DNA from: Dipteris shenzhenensis
Taxonomy: Eukaryota; Polypodiophyta; Polypodiopsida; Gleicheniales
NCBI GenBank assembly: GCA_047967505.1
Contig: CM106538.1
Length of the DNA: 64,000 nt
Direction: 5' to 3' (one strand)
Positions 10,640 to 22,420 of this stretch are shown in pieces. The position numbers were made by a program, and so were the translations under genes. The notes under the pieces were generated by a model. That model saw only the letters and a program-made list of their open reading frames with translations, did no database searches and was not told where the DNA came from. The first letter of the stretch is position 1. Every line of letters starts with the position of its first letter.

Positions 10640-11110
10640 ATTTGCATTTAGTGATATCTTGAACTTACTTCAATTTTAGTAAAATACATTTCCCATTGCA
10701 ATTAAAGATAGCTCATAAATGCAGGCATATGAACTTATTTTTTATTGTGACTTTATTTAAATATTGATAATCTATGCATAAAAGCATAGTACCATCATTT
10801 TTCTTTACCAATAAAACTGGTGAGAAACATGGTCAACTACTTGGTTGAAATTGGCCCTTCATGAGATATTTAGTTTTTTCTTTCAACCTCAAGTTCTTCC
10901 ATTTGACTAAGTCTATATGGGGGTTTACAAATAGGGGTAGATCTAGGAATTATGTCTATTTTATGATCTACTTCTCTCTTGAGGGATAAACCATCATGCA
11001 AATCGGACAAAAAACATCTTTAAATTCAACCATTAAATCATGACAGAAGATTTATACTTTTTAACATTATCAAGAACAATTGTACTTCTTTCATGTGAGG
11101 AAGAGATAAA
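10640..11110 (-). pseudogene. Ty3/gypsy RT N-terminal relic, minus strand
   Basis: The minus strand reads DHKIDIIPRSTPICKPPYRL then [42 protein letters not shown], the conserved N-terminal half of gypsy RT. Several stops and indels are present. With the neighbouring pieces it shows that one or more gypsy copies were broken and partly inverted. Confidence 0.75.
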
Positions 11111-12419
11111 ATAACCAAAGAAAGTAAGTTCACAAAGATATAACTCGCATTCTTATTAGTGTAGAAGTCGTTCCAATTCCATCAAACTAATAAGTGGAGA
11201 ATTGGGCACATCGAATTCTCCCCTCTAGAACCTCTCTATTGCATCACTCCCCCCTTGGCTAACGTGCCTCAATCTCTTCCTCCTCAATTGATGTGCACTG
11301 TTCTACTCAACCAACCTCGATTGCTATGCCTTGCATTACCTCCAGACTCCCTTTGTTCCTGCATGTTTCTGCTCTCTCCCACAACTCACTGAGCCTGTTG
11401 GATGCGTCGACTTCGATTGCTATTTCTGCCTTGGTTGGGGGCTGATTAATGCTCCTCGAGTTCACTCGTTGATTGCCTTAAACCTCTCGCTCCCTGTTAA
11501 CATCCACAAAGTATGACCGCCAAATGCAGGGTAATCAATGAGTAAAGGTGACCAAGCCGAATGATCTACTTCAACAGGACAACCTCAAGGGAGTTTGATA
11601 CCCAAAAACACCAAGGTCAATGATTACAAGCAATGTGCGCATGGAAGGAGTATTGCTCAAACTCAAGGAGTTTGATCCCCAAATACCTTAAGCCCACCCA
11701 AAAGTCCAAAGATTCCAGGCAATGTGCATAGGTTGTATGTTCCAACTGCCCCCACCCGGAACAAGGAGGTGTTGCAACAAGGAGATGCACACTTTTGAGC
11801 CACAAAGAGTGCATGTGCCTTGCACTGTTCAGCTCCACATCCACAAGAAATAGCGACACCAATGAAAATAGCCATGAAAGGAGTACAGTTCAAACTCAGG
11901 GAGTTTGTTCCCCAAATATCATCCCGAGATAGTGTTATCATTAAGTGTCTCGACGAAGTTGTCTTGCCACTCTAGGTTTGAGTCTCATTCATCATGCATG
12001 ACCACAAATAGGTGAAGGTGTGAGGGTGCTCACGGAGTTTGAACCCCAAATCACCTGAGCCTAGGAGTGGCAAGGCTAACAAAAGCACTATTTGGGAACC
12101 GGATCACCTCCTAATACTAGGTTTGTCCCAAGCGCTTTAATATGTTAACACAAGCGCTATTTCTACTAGTAGGGAGAGTCAGTAAAAATAACAATATGCC
12201 TTGGTGCCATATGAGCCCAAGAGCCCATGGTTGTAAAGTGAGGGAGAGTGCTAAAATGGAAAAGGGTTGGCCCTCCCTTCAAAAGGTGACTTGTATAAAA
12301 GGCCAAATGTTTGACTTTGGTCCTCATTGTGGTTTGCACAAGTTTGAATACAAGATCCCTCTTCTCTTCCAAGAGAGTGTTTTGGGTGTTCTCTTGTTTC
12401 CATTGTAGTGCCTTTGTGG
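11111..12419. other. Unassigned repeat-like DNA, possible gypsy LTR/leader
   Basis: No coding motif. The phrase CTCAAGGAGTTTGATCCCCAAAT recurs with variation near 11590, 11665, 11895 and 12035, giving a loose dispersed repeat. TGTATAAAAGGCC at about 12292 is a good TATA box followed by a CT-rich stretch, as in an LTR, but no boundaries could be fixed. Confidence 0.35.
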
Positions 12420-12528
12420 TTGTCACTCTATCCCCCTTCACTCCCTTCTCCTTCTTCCCTTCCTCCTCCTCCCTTCTCCCTCCCTCTTCCTCTCCCCTCC
12501 CCTCTTCCCCTTCCCTCTTTCTCGCATG
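12420..12528 (+). repeat. CT-rich low-complexity tract
   Basis: An almost pure pyrimidine run of CTCC/CTTCC words. Apparent Ser/Pro-rich open frames across it are composition artefacts. Confidence 0.8.
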
Positions 12529-13496
12529 AAATCACATTCCAACAATCCGGAGGCCACTTGAGTGACACTTGTGGATGGCTCGTGCTATATAGGCATTGCT
12601 CCCACAAGGAGTAGCTGGGAGTGGAAGCTCCGTTCTCATATCTTCAACTACCTCATGACACGTGAGTCACCGTTGAGACCCACTACACTCCCTAACGATG
12701 GATTCTGAGGTTCCTTACCTTTTATAATTTTATAACCTTCCCCCACACTTCCAATTCTTTCTTGTTTTACCACACCTTCCCCCCCTATGTCTTTCTAATT
12801 CTCCCTCCCCTTTTCAATTATTCCTCCTTGTTCCCTCCTCCTTTATATTTAAGTAGTTATCATCAAAACTCCCTTTTCCTTTACACTATTGATTCATTAA
12901 TTTATTATTGTTAATATTTTCCTTTTAAATTTTCAAACTCCCCCCCCTTTCCTTATTATGCTTCCCTCTTATATCTATTATTTTTCCATCTTTATTATGC
13001 TTCCCTTCATGTCTATTATATCCCCCATTAGTATTGTTTTAGTCAATTTCTCACACTCATTGCTTTACATTAAATCCTCTCTTCTTATTGGCCTTTTAAT
13101 CCACCTCTAACTCATTAATTTTTTACACACACTCCTTCCCTTTAAAAATTTCCCTCCACATTAAAATTACATTAACTCTTTCCCTCCCTCCTCCTTTTCT
13201 AACTTAGGCTTATTAATTATACCTTTGTCTTACTTTTTAAGTACTTAAGCATACTTACTTTTCTAACTTTATTATACCTTTGGCTTACTTTTTAAGTACT
13301 TAGCATAATAATAATTCCACTACCTCTACACTTTCAATTTTCCTTTATTTTGCTGCATATTTAACTCTCTTTATTCCTCTCTCTCACCCTTAAAAGCATG
13401 TCTTTCCACTTAAATATATACATTTAGCTTTATAGGTTGTAGTTAGTTGTTATTTTTATTATGACTCCAATAACAAGGGAGGGGTGTTTATGACAC
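12529..13496. other. AT-rich intergenic stretch
   Basis: Strand-asymmetric, T- and C-rich DNA without gene features. Near 13230 and 13285 there is a short duplication containing CTTACTTTTTAAGTACTTA. Confidence 0.5.
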
Positions 13497-14168
13497 ATGT
13501 CTTACCAATTAAGTCAAAATATGGTTCTTATGATTTTTTCTTGTTGGATAGTGGTAGGTATGAAGACTCCCCTCTTCAATAAAAGTAAAAGCTTACCACG
13601 ACTTATCAAAATATTCTCTCTACATTTTGCATTTTTTGCAAAATGTCTACTTGTTTATGTTATTGTTTTTATCCAAACAAATTTTCATTTATTTACCTTC
13701 AACTTCCCGTTTAATACATTTCAACACCTCCTTTTATTCACTTTTTGTACTGACTCACATTTCCCCTGCAACTTTGAACGGTTGCACATAGTTCTATTTA
13801 GTCATTATGGCCTTCTTTTTAGACTTCTTGACTTACTTTTCTCACATATGTGGTATGTTTTCACTTTCATAAATTTTCTTGGGATGCCTCTCTACAAACA
13901 AGATCACTCAAAAACCCGCTGCCAACTCCCTCTCCTACCTCACAAGCGGTATTATCTTACTTCTGCTTCTGAATTCTTTGAATTCTTGCAAGCTCATGAT
14001 CTTGAAGCGACTACAAAAAGTACCCCTCTCCCAACAAAGACCCTTTCATTCAATGATTGGGTCAAACTCCTAAAGTTCTCTTGGAGTGAAACTGATGGTG
14101 CCCTCTCAAGACTTCAAAAAGTTGCAACTAACCTTGTAGCATTGATCATAATGACTCAAACTCTTTGA
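13497..14168 (+). other. Unrecognised 223-codon open frame
   Basis: An open frame in T-rich DNA. The first half is a Phe/Leu-rich string that looks like biased composition. The second half (about codons 135-223, with CQLPLLPHKRYYLTSASEFF and TLSFNDWVKLLKFSWSETDG) looks more protein-like and may continue in another frame to about 14460 (ILGLTKDILINNGASRFPIP). I do not recognise a family. It could be a decayed transposon ORF or chance. No ribosome, splice or promoter evidence supports it. Confidence 0.2.
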
Positions 14169-15643
14169 GTAGTTATCATGCCAATATCCTTGGCCTCACC
14201 AAAGATATTCTTATCAACAATGGTGCTTCTCGTTTTCCCATTCCTGCAGGTCTTGCGCCTATAAACAGTGAATTCCACAGTTTCACAAACTTAGACCTCC
14301 TTTCCTGCAAGGATAAAATATCGTTTGAATCTCTCTCACAGTCTCATTATCTGCCCCCCCAACCCTTGCAAGGCAAAGAACTCAAGAATTTCACCTCCTT
14401 CATACCTATAGTCCCCTCCAGGCATATCAAAATGAAGTTTGCTTTCTCACATCACAAAATCTAGTGCCTTGACAATCTTAGCTTCCTTGCCCCTTTCTCC
14501 ATCCAGTCATCACTGGCCTTCATTTGCAATCTCTCTGCAAAAGAGGTTGACCATTGTAAGGAAGATGCCTATCAAGGCCGTCAACACCTCAATTCAAATT
14601 ACTTCTTTAACCTTCTTTTCCTCTTAAAAACCATCGACCACTCCAAATGTGTTCCGTTCCAAAGGTTCAAGTCATAATGACTCTGGTTTCTCTAGCAAAG
14701 ATGACAATTATAATGTAAAAAATTACTAGAATGCATTTCGATCTTATGTCAAGTGTACCTGCCTTATAAAAAGGACTAGTATTTTATGCAAATCATCCAT
14801 CCTTTGGCTTGACCATTACATTTGGTTTATTTTGAACCATCTAGATACCTTTTTTCCTATTGGTTCTTTACAAGCTAAATTTTTTGCCTTTCTAAACTGG
14901 GTATCAAAACTACCAAAAGAAGTCATCTTCTCTTTGATTACCTTCTATCACTTCAGAGCTATTCTCATCGAAACTGCAAAATCCCTTTCTCCCTTTGTTG
15001 ACTTCTCTCTCCCCTCCTTCTCCCCTCTTCCTTCCAAAATCTTCCTAGTCCCTCACTTGGATGCGTCAATTTTACGAGCAAAAACCTATGAGCAGGTTTA
15101 TCCGAGCGTGTTTTTCAAGAGATTTTTAAAAATGTTTTTCTTTAGGAAACATGGTTTTTACACTTTTATTTTCACTAGAACTAGATCCCTTTATCATAAA
15201 AATATACAGACTAGTCACTCATTCATTTTTACACAACATAATTTTCTTATTTAGAGACATTCCTTTGTACCCCTGTTATTACCTTAAAAAAGTGTTGATT
15301 CCTTTAAGAAACATTCCTCATAATCACTCTCAATGTAATAATACTATGCATATATAATTACTTATTAACACATTTATATCATATGGCAATATCTTTTTAG
15401 TGTTTTTATAGCATATTTATGGACATGTTTCTAAAGAAGTTTAAATTACTATAAATAAGTATTAACTTAGGCTTATATATCACTCTCATAAAATACATGT
15501 AATATTTAATCCTATATATGAAAGATTTTCCAAAATATAACTCCATATATGTGCTCAAATGGGGTGTTCCGATCAATTTGAGTGGTTGAATGACTATATT
15601 TGGACATTGGATATGAAAGTTATGTCACTTTTAAAAGTGCTGT
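14169..15643. other. Unassigned AT-rich DNA
   Basis: Several short open frames (14439-14627, 14832-15254) share the Ser/Pro/Phe-rich composition of the region and show no motif. From 15300 to 15550 the DNA is strongly AT-rich. Confidence 0.4.
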
Positions 15644-15708
15644 CCAAGGTAGTTTCGCCAGCGAAACTACCTTGGGAGACTTGCTTCAAAGGGGTTTCGC
15701 TGGCGAAA
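15644..15708. repeat. Perfect hairpin and inverted partner
   Basis: 15644-15657 (CCAAGGTAGTTTCG) is followed by a 4-base spacer and its exact reverse complement at 15662-15675. About 17 bases later GTTTCGCTGGCGAAAC, the reverse complement of the hairpin's core 16-mer, occurs with ACTACCT after it. The result is overlapping stems sharing one core in both orientations. Confidence 0.85.
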
Positions 15709-16004
15709 CTACCTAGATGGCTTGCTTCAATGAGTTTTCTTTGAAGAAACTCTTTCATGAAGATAGGTTGAGAGAGGGTTTTCAATGTCACCCCCTATTA
15801 AGTAAAAGTTGTAAGAAGGATCATAAGGGAATTTTCATAGAGAAGTCTACTCTACATGTGGGTTTCTTCAAAAGCCATCCCATTATGCTCTCACCATTCC
15901 TACAGATTCACCTAAAGATTTTTGTATAAAATAGGCATTGCTATAATACTTTGCATATTTCTAAGTGAAACTATGTTTTCTTTTGATCGATTTTTGCCAT
16001 ATTT
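15709..16004. other. Unassigned
   Basis: No gene or repeat recognised. GAAGAAACTC/GAGTTTCTTT-type words near 15735 hint at further small stem-loops. Confidence 0.4.
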
Positions 16005-16406
16005 ATGCATAGTTGGAAGCTTTTTTTTCCCCTCGCTCGGACGCTCGGAAGATTTCGCTCAGAAAATGCTCGTCCCCTCCCTCACTTTCCCTTAGTATCC
16101 TCTCCCTTCCCTCTACTTCTAGATCTATTTCACCACCTAAAAGAAGACATAGCTCCCCCCCCAAAGCATCACTACAAAATCCAAAAGACAAACCCCCTTG
16201 AGTCTACTGCTGCTGTCGATCTCTCCCTTGTTTCCAATATCAAGGATTCCCAACCTGACTCCTCGTCTGCATTAGTGCTTAAAGAAAAGGCTCCCAAAGA
16301 TGACAACCAACAATATTCTATTGACTGGAATAGACGTCGATTCTCTCCAAATGGTTGGTGCTTTGCAGATCTCTACTCCAGGTACACCAAAGGTGCGTTT
16401 CACTAA
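16005..16406 (+). other. Unrecognised 133-codon open frame
   Basis: The latter part (STAAVDLSLVSNIKDSQPDS, EKAPKDDNQQYSIDWNRRRF, PNGWCFADLYSRYTKGAFH) is less biased in composition than the surrounding DNA and could be a remnant exon or transposon ORF. I do not recognise it. The first 50 codons lie over a T8 run and CT-rich DNA. Confidence 0.25.
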
Positions 16407-16955
16407 ACTACTTAATAATGGCTTGCTTTCATTTCAAGTTTTTCCTAAAAGTAATAGTTCAAAATAATTCCATGTTCTTTTCGTGAATAAAATTTTAACT
16501 AAAATGACTCCTAGGTCTCTTTTCAGAGAAACACTGCTCTTACTCTTTGACTCTTTGTCAGACACTATTAAAACTTTCGATAGTTTTTCTTTAGTTGGAG
16601 CTACACTCTGGCTTTAAGAACACTACTTTACAAACCTAAAAACATTTTCTAATCTAAAACTTTTACATCTTGCTTACGCACATTACTCTAGTTGGCAATA
16701 GGCAAAGGCTTACGGTAATGTAGATCTAAGAAATGTAATGTTGTACATATGTGTTTGTGTAACATCTCATAATCTCCCCCCAAGTATGATTTATCATGTG
16801 TCATTTATGGAACAAGTGTAGTTCCTACAAAAATGTGTTTCAAAAATAAGGATCCTCAACATGTTTCATAGCATATACATCTTACTTGAAGGTATCATAA
16901 ACTTGTTATTTATTGTAGATGTTATTGTGCATGTACAATTTATTAACACCACATA
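16407..16955. other. Unassigned AT-rich DNA
   Basis: No gene, repeat or RNA feature recognised. Confidence 0.4.
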
Positions 16956-16957
16956 GA

Positions 16958-17008
<51 letters not shown>

Positions 17009-17064
17009 TGCACACACATGCACGAATGTGTGTGTGTGTGCACGCGTGGACGTATGTGTGTGTG
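16956..17064 (+). repeat. Compound (TC)n(AC)n...(GT)n microsatellite
   Basis: A run of TC dinucleotides passes into AC, then TGCACACA words, then GTGTGTGTG and a second GT block near 17055. The AC and GT blocks on the same strand can pair with each other. Open frames on both strands here are artefacts. Confidence 0.9.
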
Positions 17065-17186
17065 TGCATGAACAAGTTCCCAAGCATCTACCCACACAAA
17101 CATGGGCCCACCGTGCTCTACAGGGGTCACCAGAACCCCCCATGGGGGAGGGTCCTTGGTGCCCATCAAGTGATTCTAAGGTGCAA

Positions 17187-17765
17187 AGATGTCAAATTTA
17201 GGAGCCCTAATGTGCACTAGTGCACATCAAAATTAGGCTCTACATAGCCCCTCATTTTGTCCCTCTTTGCCCTTTTTGGAGTAAACTTCGGCAATGGAAT
17301 AAAAATTAGGTGTGATAAGGGTCAAATTTAGGGGCTCTCCCAAGAACTTTTTGGTGTGCACTAGCATACATTAAAATCGGGCTCCCAAGAGACCTAAATT
17401 TTATCATTCTTTTCCGTTCTTAAAAAGTCAAAGAAGAGAACACGATGAAAATCAATAGAGTAAAAGGTGCAAGGGAGGTCAAATTTATAGGCTCTCCCAA
17501 TCTTGATTTTGATGTGCACTAGTGCACAACTAAATTGGGCTCCAAAGAGCTCCTACTTCTACCCCTCTTTGCTCTTCCTAATGGAACTCAAAGTGGGAAC
17601 AGGCTAAATATCAAGGGAGTTAAAGGTGCAAAGGGGTCGCTTTTAGAGGCTCTCCCAAGCCTTTCTAATGTGCAGTAGAACACATCAAAATGGGGCTCCA
17701 AAGAGCCCCTAATTTTATCCCTCTTCACTGTGCTTGATGGGAGTCAAAAATGTGAAGGAGGAGGA
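17187..17765. repeat. Four-copy diverged tandem repeat with palindromic core
   Basis: GTCAAATTTA-type unit starts occur at 17191, 17321, 17478 and (diverged) 17636, giving periods of about 130, 157 and 158 bp. Each unit reads GGCTCTCCCAA (or a variant), TGTGCACTAGTGCACA (perfect in units 1 and 3, decayed in 2 and 4), GGGCTCCAAAGAGCCCCTA and TCCCTCTTTGC. I see no protein in it. It looks like an old local satellite or the remains of an LTR array. Confidence 0.75.
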
Positions 17766-18100
17766 AATGAAGTAAGTGAAGGTGAGCGATCCAATTAAAT
17801 CCCGTTTTTCCTTATCGTACACCTCTTATCAAATTAATAACTTGCTAATACAAAATAATGATTAGCTAGCAGCCTTAGACATCCATTTCATTAATAACCT
17901 AATAATAAATAACAATGATAGCTAGAACTAGAAAAGTATCCTTAGACACCCATTTCATTAATTTCATACTTTTTCTTTGTTTTTTAATAAATACAAAACA
18001 TCCTTCTAAAATGAAATGTTAATTTGCTTACACTATGATTTTTAAAAACTAGGAAACATAATTTCTACCATACTTTATATTCCATACATAATAAAACAAA
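17766..18100. other. Unassigned AT-rich DNA
   Basis: TTAGACAYCCATTTCATTAAT occurs twice (about 17876 and 17942), showing a short local duplication. No gene is seen. Confidence 0.4.
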
Positions 18101-19400
18101 TGAGTGGTGAGGAGAGTTGACATGGATGAGTGAGTAGCTACAATGGAGGGGAAGTGGGATGTGGAGTGAAGGGGGAGGGAAGGCGAGGGAGAAACACGTG
18201 AGGGGGGGGTCATGAGAAGAGGTTAGGGGATAAGGGAGCAACCACATTTCAAGGAGAGGAGGGGGGAGTGGCTAAGGGGCAGGAGGGTGTGTGTGTGCGG
18301 AGGCTAGAGCAAAGTTAAGGTGGGTTGTGACAACAATTGCAAGGAGATGCAAGGAGATGGAGAGGGAAAGGAAAGGTGAGGTGGACTAAAGGAAAGAAGG
18401 GCAACCTACAACAAGGAGGTGGGAAGGAAAGGTGTTTCAAAGGTGAGGAGGTCTCAGAGAGTATTCGTGCAGCTTGGGTTGGTGATCAGAGGTGAGGGGG
18501 TGACATAGTGGCCATGAGAAGAGGAAGAGTTAAGCAGCCATGAGAAGAGGGGAGGGGAAGATGAACCAATGGGGCTGAGAATAGCCACAAGGAGAAGTGG
18601 TGGGTAAGAGGAGAGGTGTGGAGGAGTGAAGGAGAGGATAGGAACAAGGGCGAGCAACCATGAGGAGAGGGGAGGGTAAGTGGAGAAATTTGCAAAGGTG
18701 AAGGTGGATGAGAGAAAATTTAGGAGGCAGGGTTGGTGAGTGGATGTGAGGGGCCAAGGGAGGTTGATAAGGAGACTCAGGGGATAGGGAGTTGTAGGAA
18801 AGGTGAGAGGGGGCAACTGCCACAAGTAAAGGGTGGTTAGTGGATGTGAGGGGACTAAGGGAGCATCCATGAGAAAGAGGGGGGGGGAGGGGGGGGCATG
18901 AAGGTGGAGTGAAAATGAGGGACAACCCATGAGGAGAGCTAGGGTTGAGGGAGAAGCTGTGCCACAAAGACAGGGGGCAGAGATATGGAGCAAAGGTTAT
19001 GGGGGTTGAGAGAGTAGTTGCAAGGAGAGGGGACGGGGAGGTGGAGCTAATGTGAGGGGCACTAGTTTGCAACAACTAGAGGGGAGGTCGAGTGAGGGGC
19101 AAAGGGATCAACGAGGAGAGGGGAGGTGAGGGGCTGAGGGAGTAGCCACAAGGAGAGGAGAGGGATGGAGCAATCATCAAGAGAGGGGATATGAGTAGGA
19201 TAGGGGAGGGCAAGGTGGAGAAAATGTGAGAGGGTTTGAGAGAGAACCTAGTGTAAGGAGGGGGTGAAGGTCATGAAGGGAGAGAGATAGAGATAGGGTA
19301 GGGGGACCATGAATTTGTGAGGGAAATCAAGAGATAGGTAGAGAGGAGGGGATGGCGAGATAGCTAGGAAGAGTAGAGAGACACTAGAGATGGATAGAGA
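18100..19400 (+). repeat. 1.3-kb purine-rich GGAG/AGGG tract
   Basis: The plus strand is strongly G+A rich, built from degenerate words such as GAGGGGAGG, CACAAGGAGAG and GCCATGAGAAGAGGGGA. 18879-18896 holds G runs able to form a G-quadruplex. The two long minus-strand Ser/Pro/Leu frames (181 and 179 codons) mirror the purine bias and are not credible proteins. Confidence 0.75.
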
Positions 19401-21865
19401 GGACCCTAAGTACCATTATGCCAAGGAAAAAACAAGAAAGATCACAGTTGGTGATGAGCTCTAAGGTCATCAGGGATAGATATCAAGAATACACTTGCAT
19501 TATCTTTTGAAGTGTTTGAGAAAAGAGTTAAGCATACAAGGAAGGAAACTTGAAAGATTATGAATAGTGACATAGTTCAGTGGGTGAAAATAGAAAAGGT
19601 TGATAAGAAACCCTTACTTTCTAGATTTGTTGGAGATAGGCCATGCTACTCATGATTGCAATTCAACACATAAGAGGCCAAGGCGACATATATTTGGACT
19701 ATATTCTTTGTCATTTACTGACTGCATGTCTTTGGATCTTCATGCAAGTAGGCCTTTGTATATACCATCATGGGTTCTGTTGGAGTTGTCAATCCAGTTT
19801 TGGGTATGGGATTCACAAATGCTGCACTAAATTAACCATTTACACTTCCACCGAGATGTTTAGAGTAGCATAGTGACCTAGATCACTGATTCAAATAGAA
19901 TTTTCTTAGTGGCATCTAGTAAGATGGTGGCATCCAAGGTGCATAAAGGAATTTCTATGTTAGCAAGTAGGTGAAGAACAATTGAGTGTCATAAAATAGA
20001 CACATAAGAGAAATGGAGGTGCCTCAATAAATGTCATTATTCTTAAGCAATGGCATAAATAACTCAACATGTATGTAGCATAGAAATGGAAGACAATAAA
20101 TTCTCTATGTGTGCACTTAAATGTAATCCATATTGGAGAGAGAAGGTAAAGGAAGACTTGTACATAAACTTGAGACTCAATTGTCTACTCAGCTTACAAC
20201 AATGATAGCCGGTAGTTGCAATAAATCTATACTATCCAATAATCCATTTTGTCCATACGAGTCTTGTCCATATGTCAAGCGTATTAGTATGCATGAGCAA
20301 ATTATTTGACGACGTGAATGGTTCCACTACCATCATCATTGTGGCATCCAGATCTCTCATCGGACCTTTAGACTCGAACCTCATCGGGATAAAGATTCGG
20401 GCCTCATTGGGGCTACCTTGTAATGCCCAATTATTTCATACACCACACAGCCTGAACATGGCTTGATTTAAAGATTGAATACTACCACGAAACAAGCTTA
20501 ACGCATGGAGTTAATGGGCAACTTGGTGACCACTAGTCAATCATTTGGATTCTACCCTTGCACACTTCTCCCCTAACCACATAATTACTATTTTCATTAT
20601 ATTTTATTTTTACTTCATCATGAGAGGTTTGTAGCATGAAATGAGGAATTTCAGAATGCCTGAGCTTAATTTTATAAGCTATTAAAAGTGTAATAGATTT
20701 TTGTCATACATACTTGTGTGCATCAATTCTCCATGCTCTCAATTCCAACTCGACTCTTAGTGAGTATTGCAATAGAATGTTCAGTATGTATGCAAGCAAG
20801 CTTTTGAAGAATGTGCACCCAAAATATGTATGTTTGTTGTGTGCAAAGGATGCTCAATTCCTAGAAATTTGAAAGAGCTCAATGTATAGACATGTAGGCT
20901 ACTGTGCAAACCAAGTTGATGGCACAATGACCTTCCTTTTAGAGTTCCTTGTATACTTTATTTTTGGTCACTAAATGAAGAGACAACTATCCACTCACGT
21001 TTAGGTAGCCATTGATGTACAACAATTGCGAGGAGCAATGTTTAGAGAAAACTTTTTTCTCAACAGATCACAAAATCTGGGGTTTGAATATTTTCTAGTT
21101 TTTTCTTTAGAATTTGCAGATCTTTTAGCTAAACTATAACTAAATTGTTTAAAATTTTGTAGATTTTTTACAAAATTAAGAAAATATTTTTTATGAGTGA
21201 AATTGAAAATGTTGCAGGTGCATTATATATCATTTGTAGGATTGCCAGTGAGGGGATGAAAACCACAAAACTAGAAAGTCCCACTACACATAGAAATCAA
21301 CTGCTTTGATCGAGACCAAGAGAGCAAGGAGGAAAATTTAACTCACATACGCCATAGCGAACTATTCCCTTCCAAAAGAGTTCCAAAATCGGATTCCTTA
21401 TAAAGGCAATGTAGATTATATTATTAACAAAAGAGATGTAGACAAGCGTTGCACTGCAACGTTTGAAGGTCCTTGGGCGCATGAACTATCCATCCTCGTA
21501 AGCTTGCCTTGTCTTATTCATTATATAGCATACGTAGCTAGCTACTGACGTGATGCCTGCAAACAACAAAAGGGGGACTACATGGTCAATCCATGGCACA
21601 AACATTGTTCACAAAAAACGTACAAACTATACACAATGAACCTACAACATTTTCATTTTTCACTTGTAAAACATATTTTCGCATTTTCACACGCTTTAAA
21701 CATTGCAAATTCTCGAGATTCTTGAACAGTGGACAGAAATCAGACTTATAGCTAATACTTCATGAGGTAGGGAGAGAACTAAGCCAATTTGCTCTCCAAA
21801 ATGGAAATCTAAGTCTAATTTTTTTTCCTGTTAAGATAAGAAGGGGCCGCACCCGATAATGGTGA
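19401..21865. other. Unassigned, largely non-coding
   Basis: Short open frames exist (19600-19873, 20272-20466) without any recognisable domain. The last part (about 21500-21865) is the 3' flank of the minus-strand peptide gene; ATGAATAAGA near 21510 on that strand is a weak poly(A)-signal candidate. No RNA genes were recognised. Confidence 0.4.
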
Positions 21866-22186
21866 TCAACCCTGAATCCAGACGGCACGCAGCTTGGTTG
21901 CACCTTGGACCACACAGCCTGGTCCGTAGATTTGGGCAACGCTACTGTAGCTTTCACAATTCTTCTGGTTATGGATGGACACACGAGTGCCGCTGCTAAC
22001 ATCACTGATGCGAACCGCACCCTGGTCATTGAACGTCTGACAAGTATTACCGCCTACGTAGAAGGTGTTGGTAGCAGATCCGTCACAGCTCGCTGGGTTG
22101 AACGTCTCGATCTTTGCCGCTTCGCTCGTCACTATAGATAGCAGCAGTAACACGCAAACAACATTGCGTGCCATCACCATGGCCAT
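21866..22186 (-). CDS. MiAMP1-like secreted cysteine-rich peptide
   Basis: An intact 106-residue precursor. Residues 1-23 form a signal peptide (MARNVVCVLLLLSIVTSEA), so the product should be secreted to the cell wall space. The mature part of about 83 residues matches the order of the MiAMP1 (beta-barrelin) antimicrobial family: PASC near the start, GGNTC, GTRVSIHNQKNC (compare GQTAALYNQAGC in the macadamia peptide), GPGC, and a KLRAVWIQG end in place of a K-S-I-F-I-Q-C end. It has four mature cysteines instead of six. Members bind fungal and bacterial surfaces; activity of this one is inferred. The start at 22184-22186 was chosen as the first ATG after a good TATA box. No intron is needed. 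The protein is a single reading frame with no damage, unlike almost everything around it. Confidence 0.75.
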   Translation of the reverse strand: MAMVMARNVVCVLLLLSIVTSEAAKIETFNPASCDGSATNTFYVGGNTCQTFNDQGAVRISDVSSGTRVSIHNQKNCESYSSVAQIYGPGCVVQGATKLRAVWIQG

Positions 22187-22264
22187 GATCGTACGTACGT
22201 CCGCTCAAGACTGAAAACAGATGGGTTGGAATTCGAACAAACTCAGCGAAGATCTGTTATGCAA

Positions 22265-22302
22265 TTGTGAGAGAGAGAGAGCTCTTTCTTGGGCTTATAA
22301 AG
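22265..22302 (-). promoter_or_regulatory. Core promoter and 5' UTR start of the peptide gene
   Basis: On the minus strand CTTTATAAG (TATA box, about 22293-22301) is followed 25-35 bases downstream by a GAGA/CTCT run, where transcription probably starts. This leaves a 5' UTR of about 80 bases before the ATG. An ACGTACGTACG run lies just upstream of the ATG. Confidence 0.55.
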
Positions 22303-22420
22303 AGCCATGCGGAAGCACCACGAGGGAGAAAATTTCTCTCCGAACTGGCTCTCCTTTCCACGTATGTACTGAAGAGACTGAACTCCGTACGACAGCTGCA
22401 TATGAAAGTACCTGAAATGT

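Noticed and set aside
18454-19075. Two long minus-strand open frames of about 180 codons
   Set aside because: They lie entirely in a purine-rich tract. Their Ser/Pro/Leu/His composition follows from the base bias, and there is no domain, start context or splice signal.
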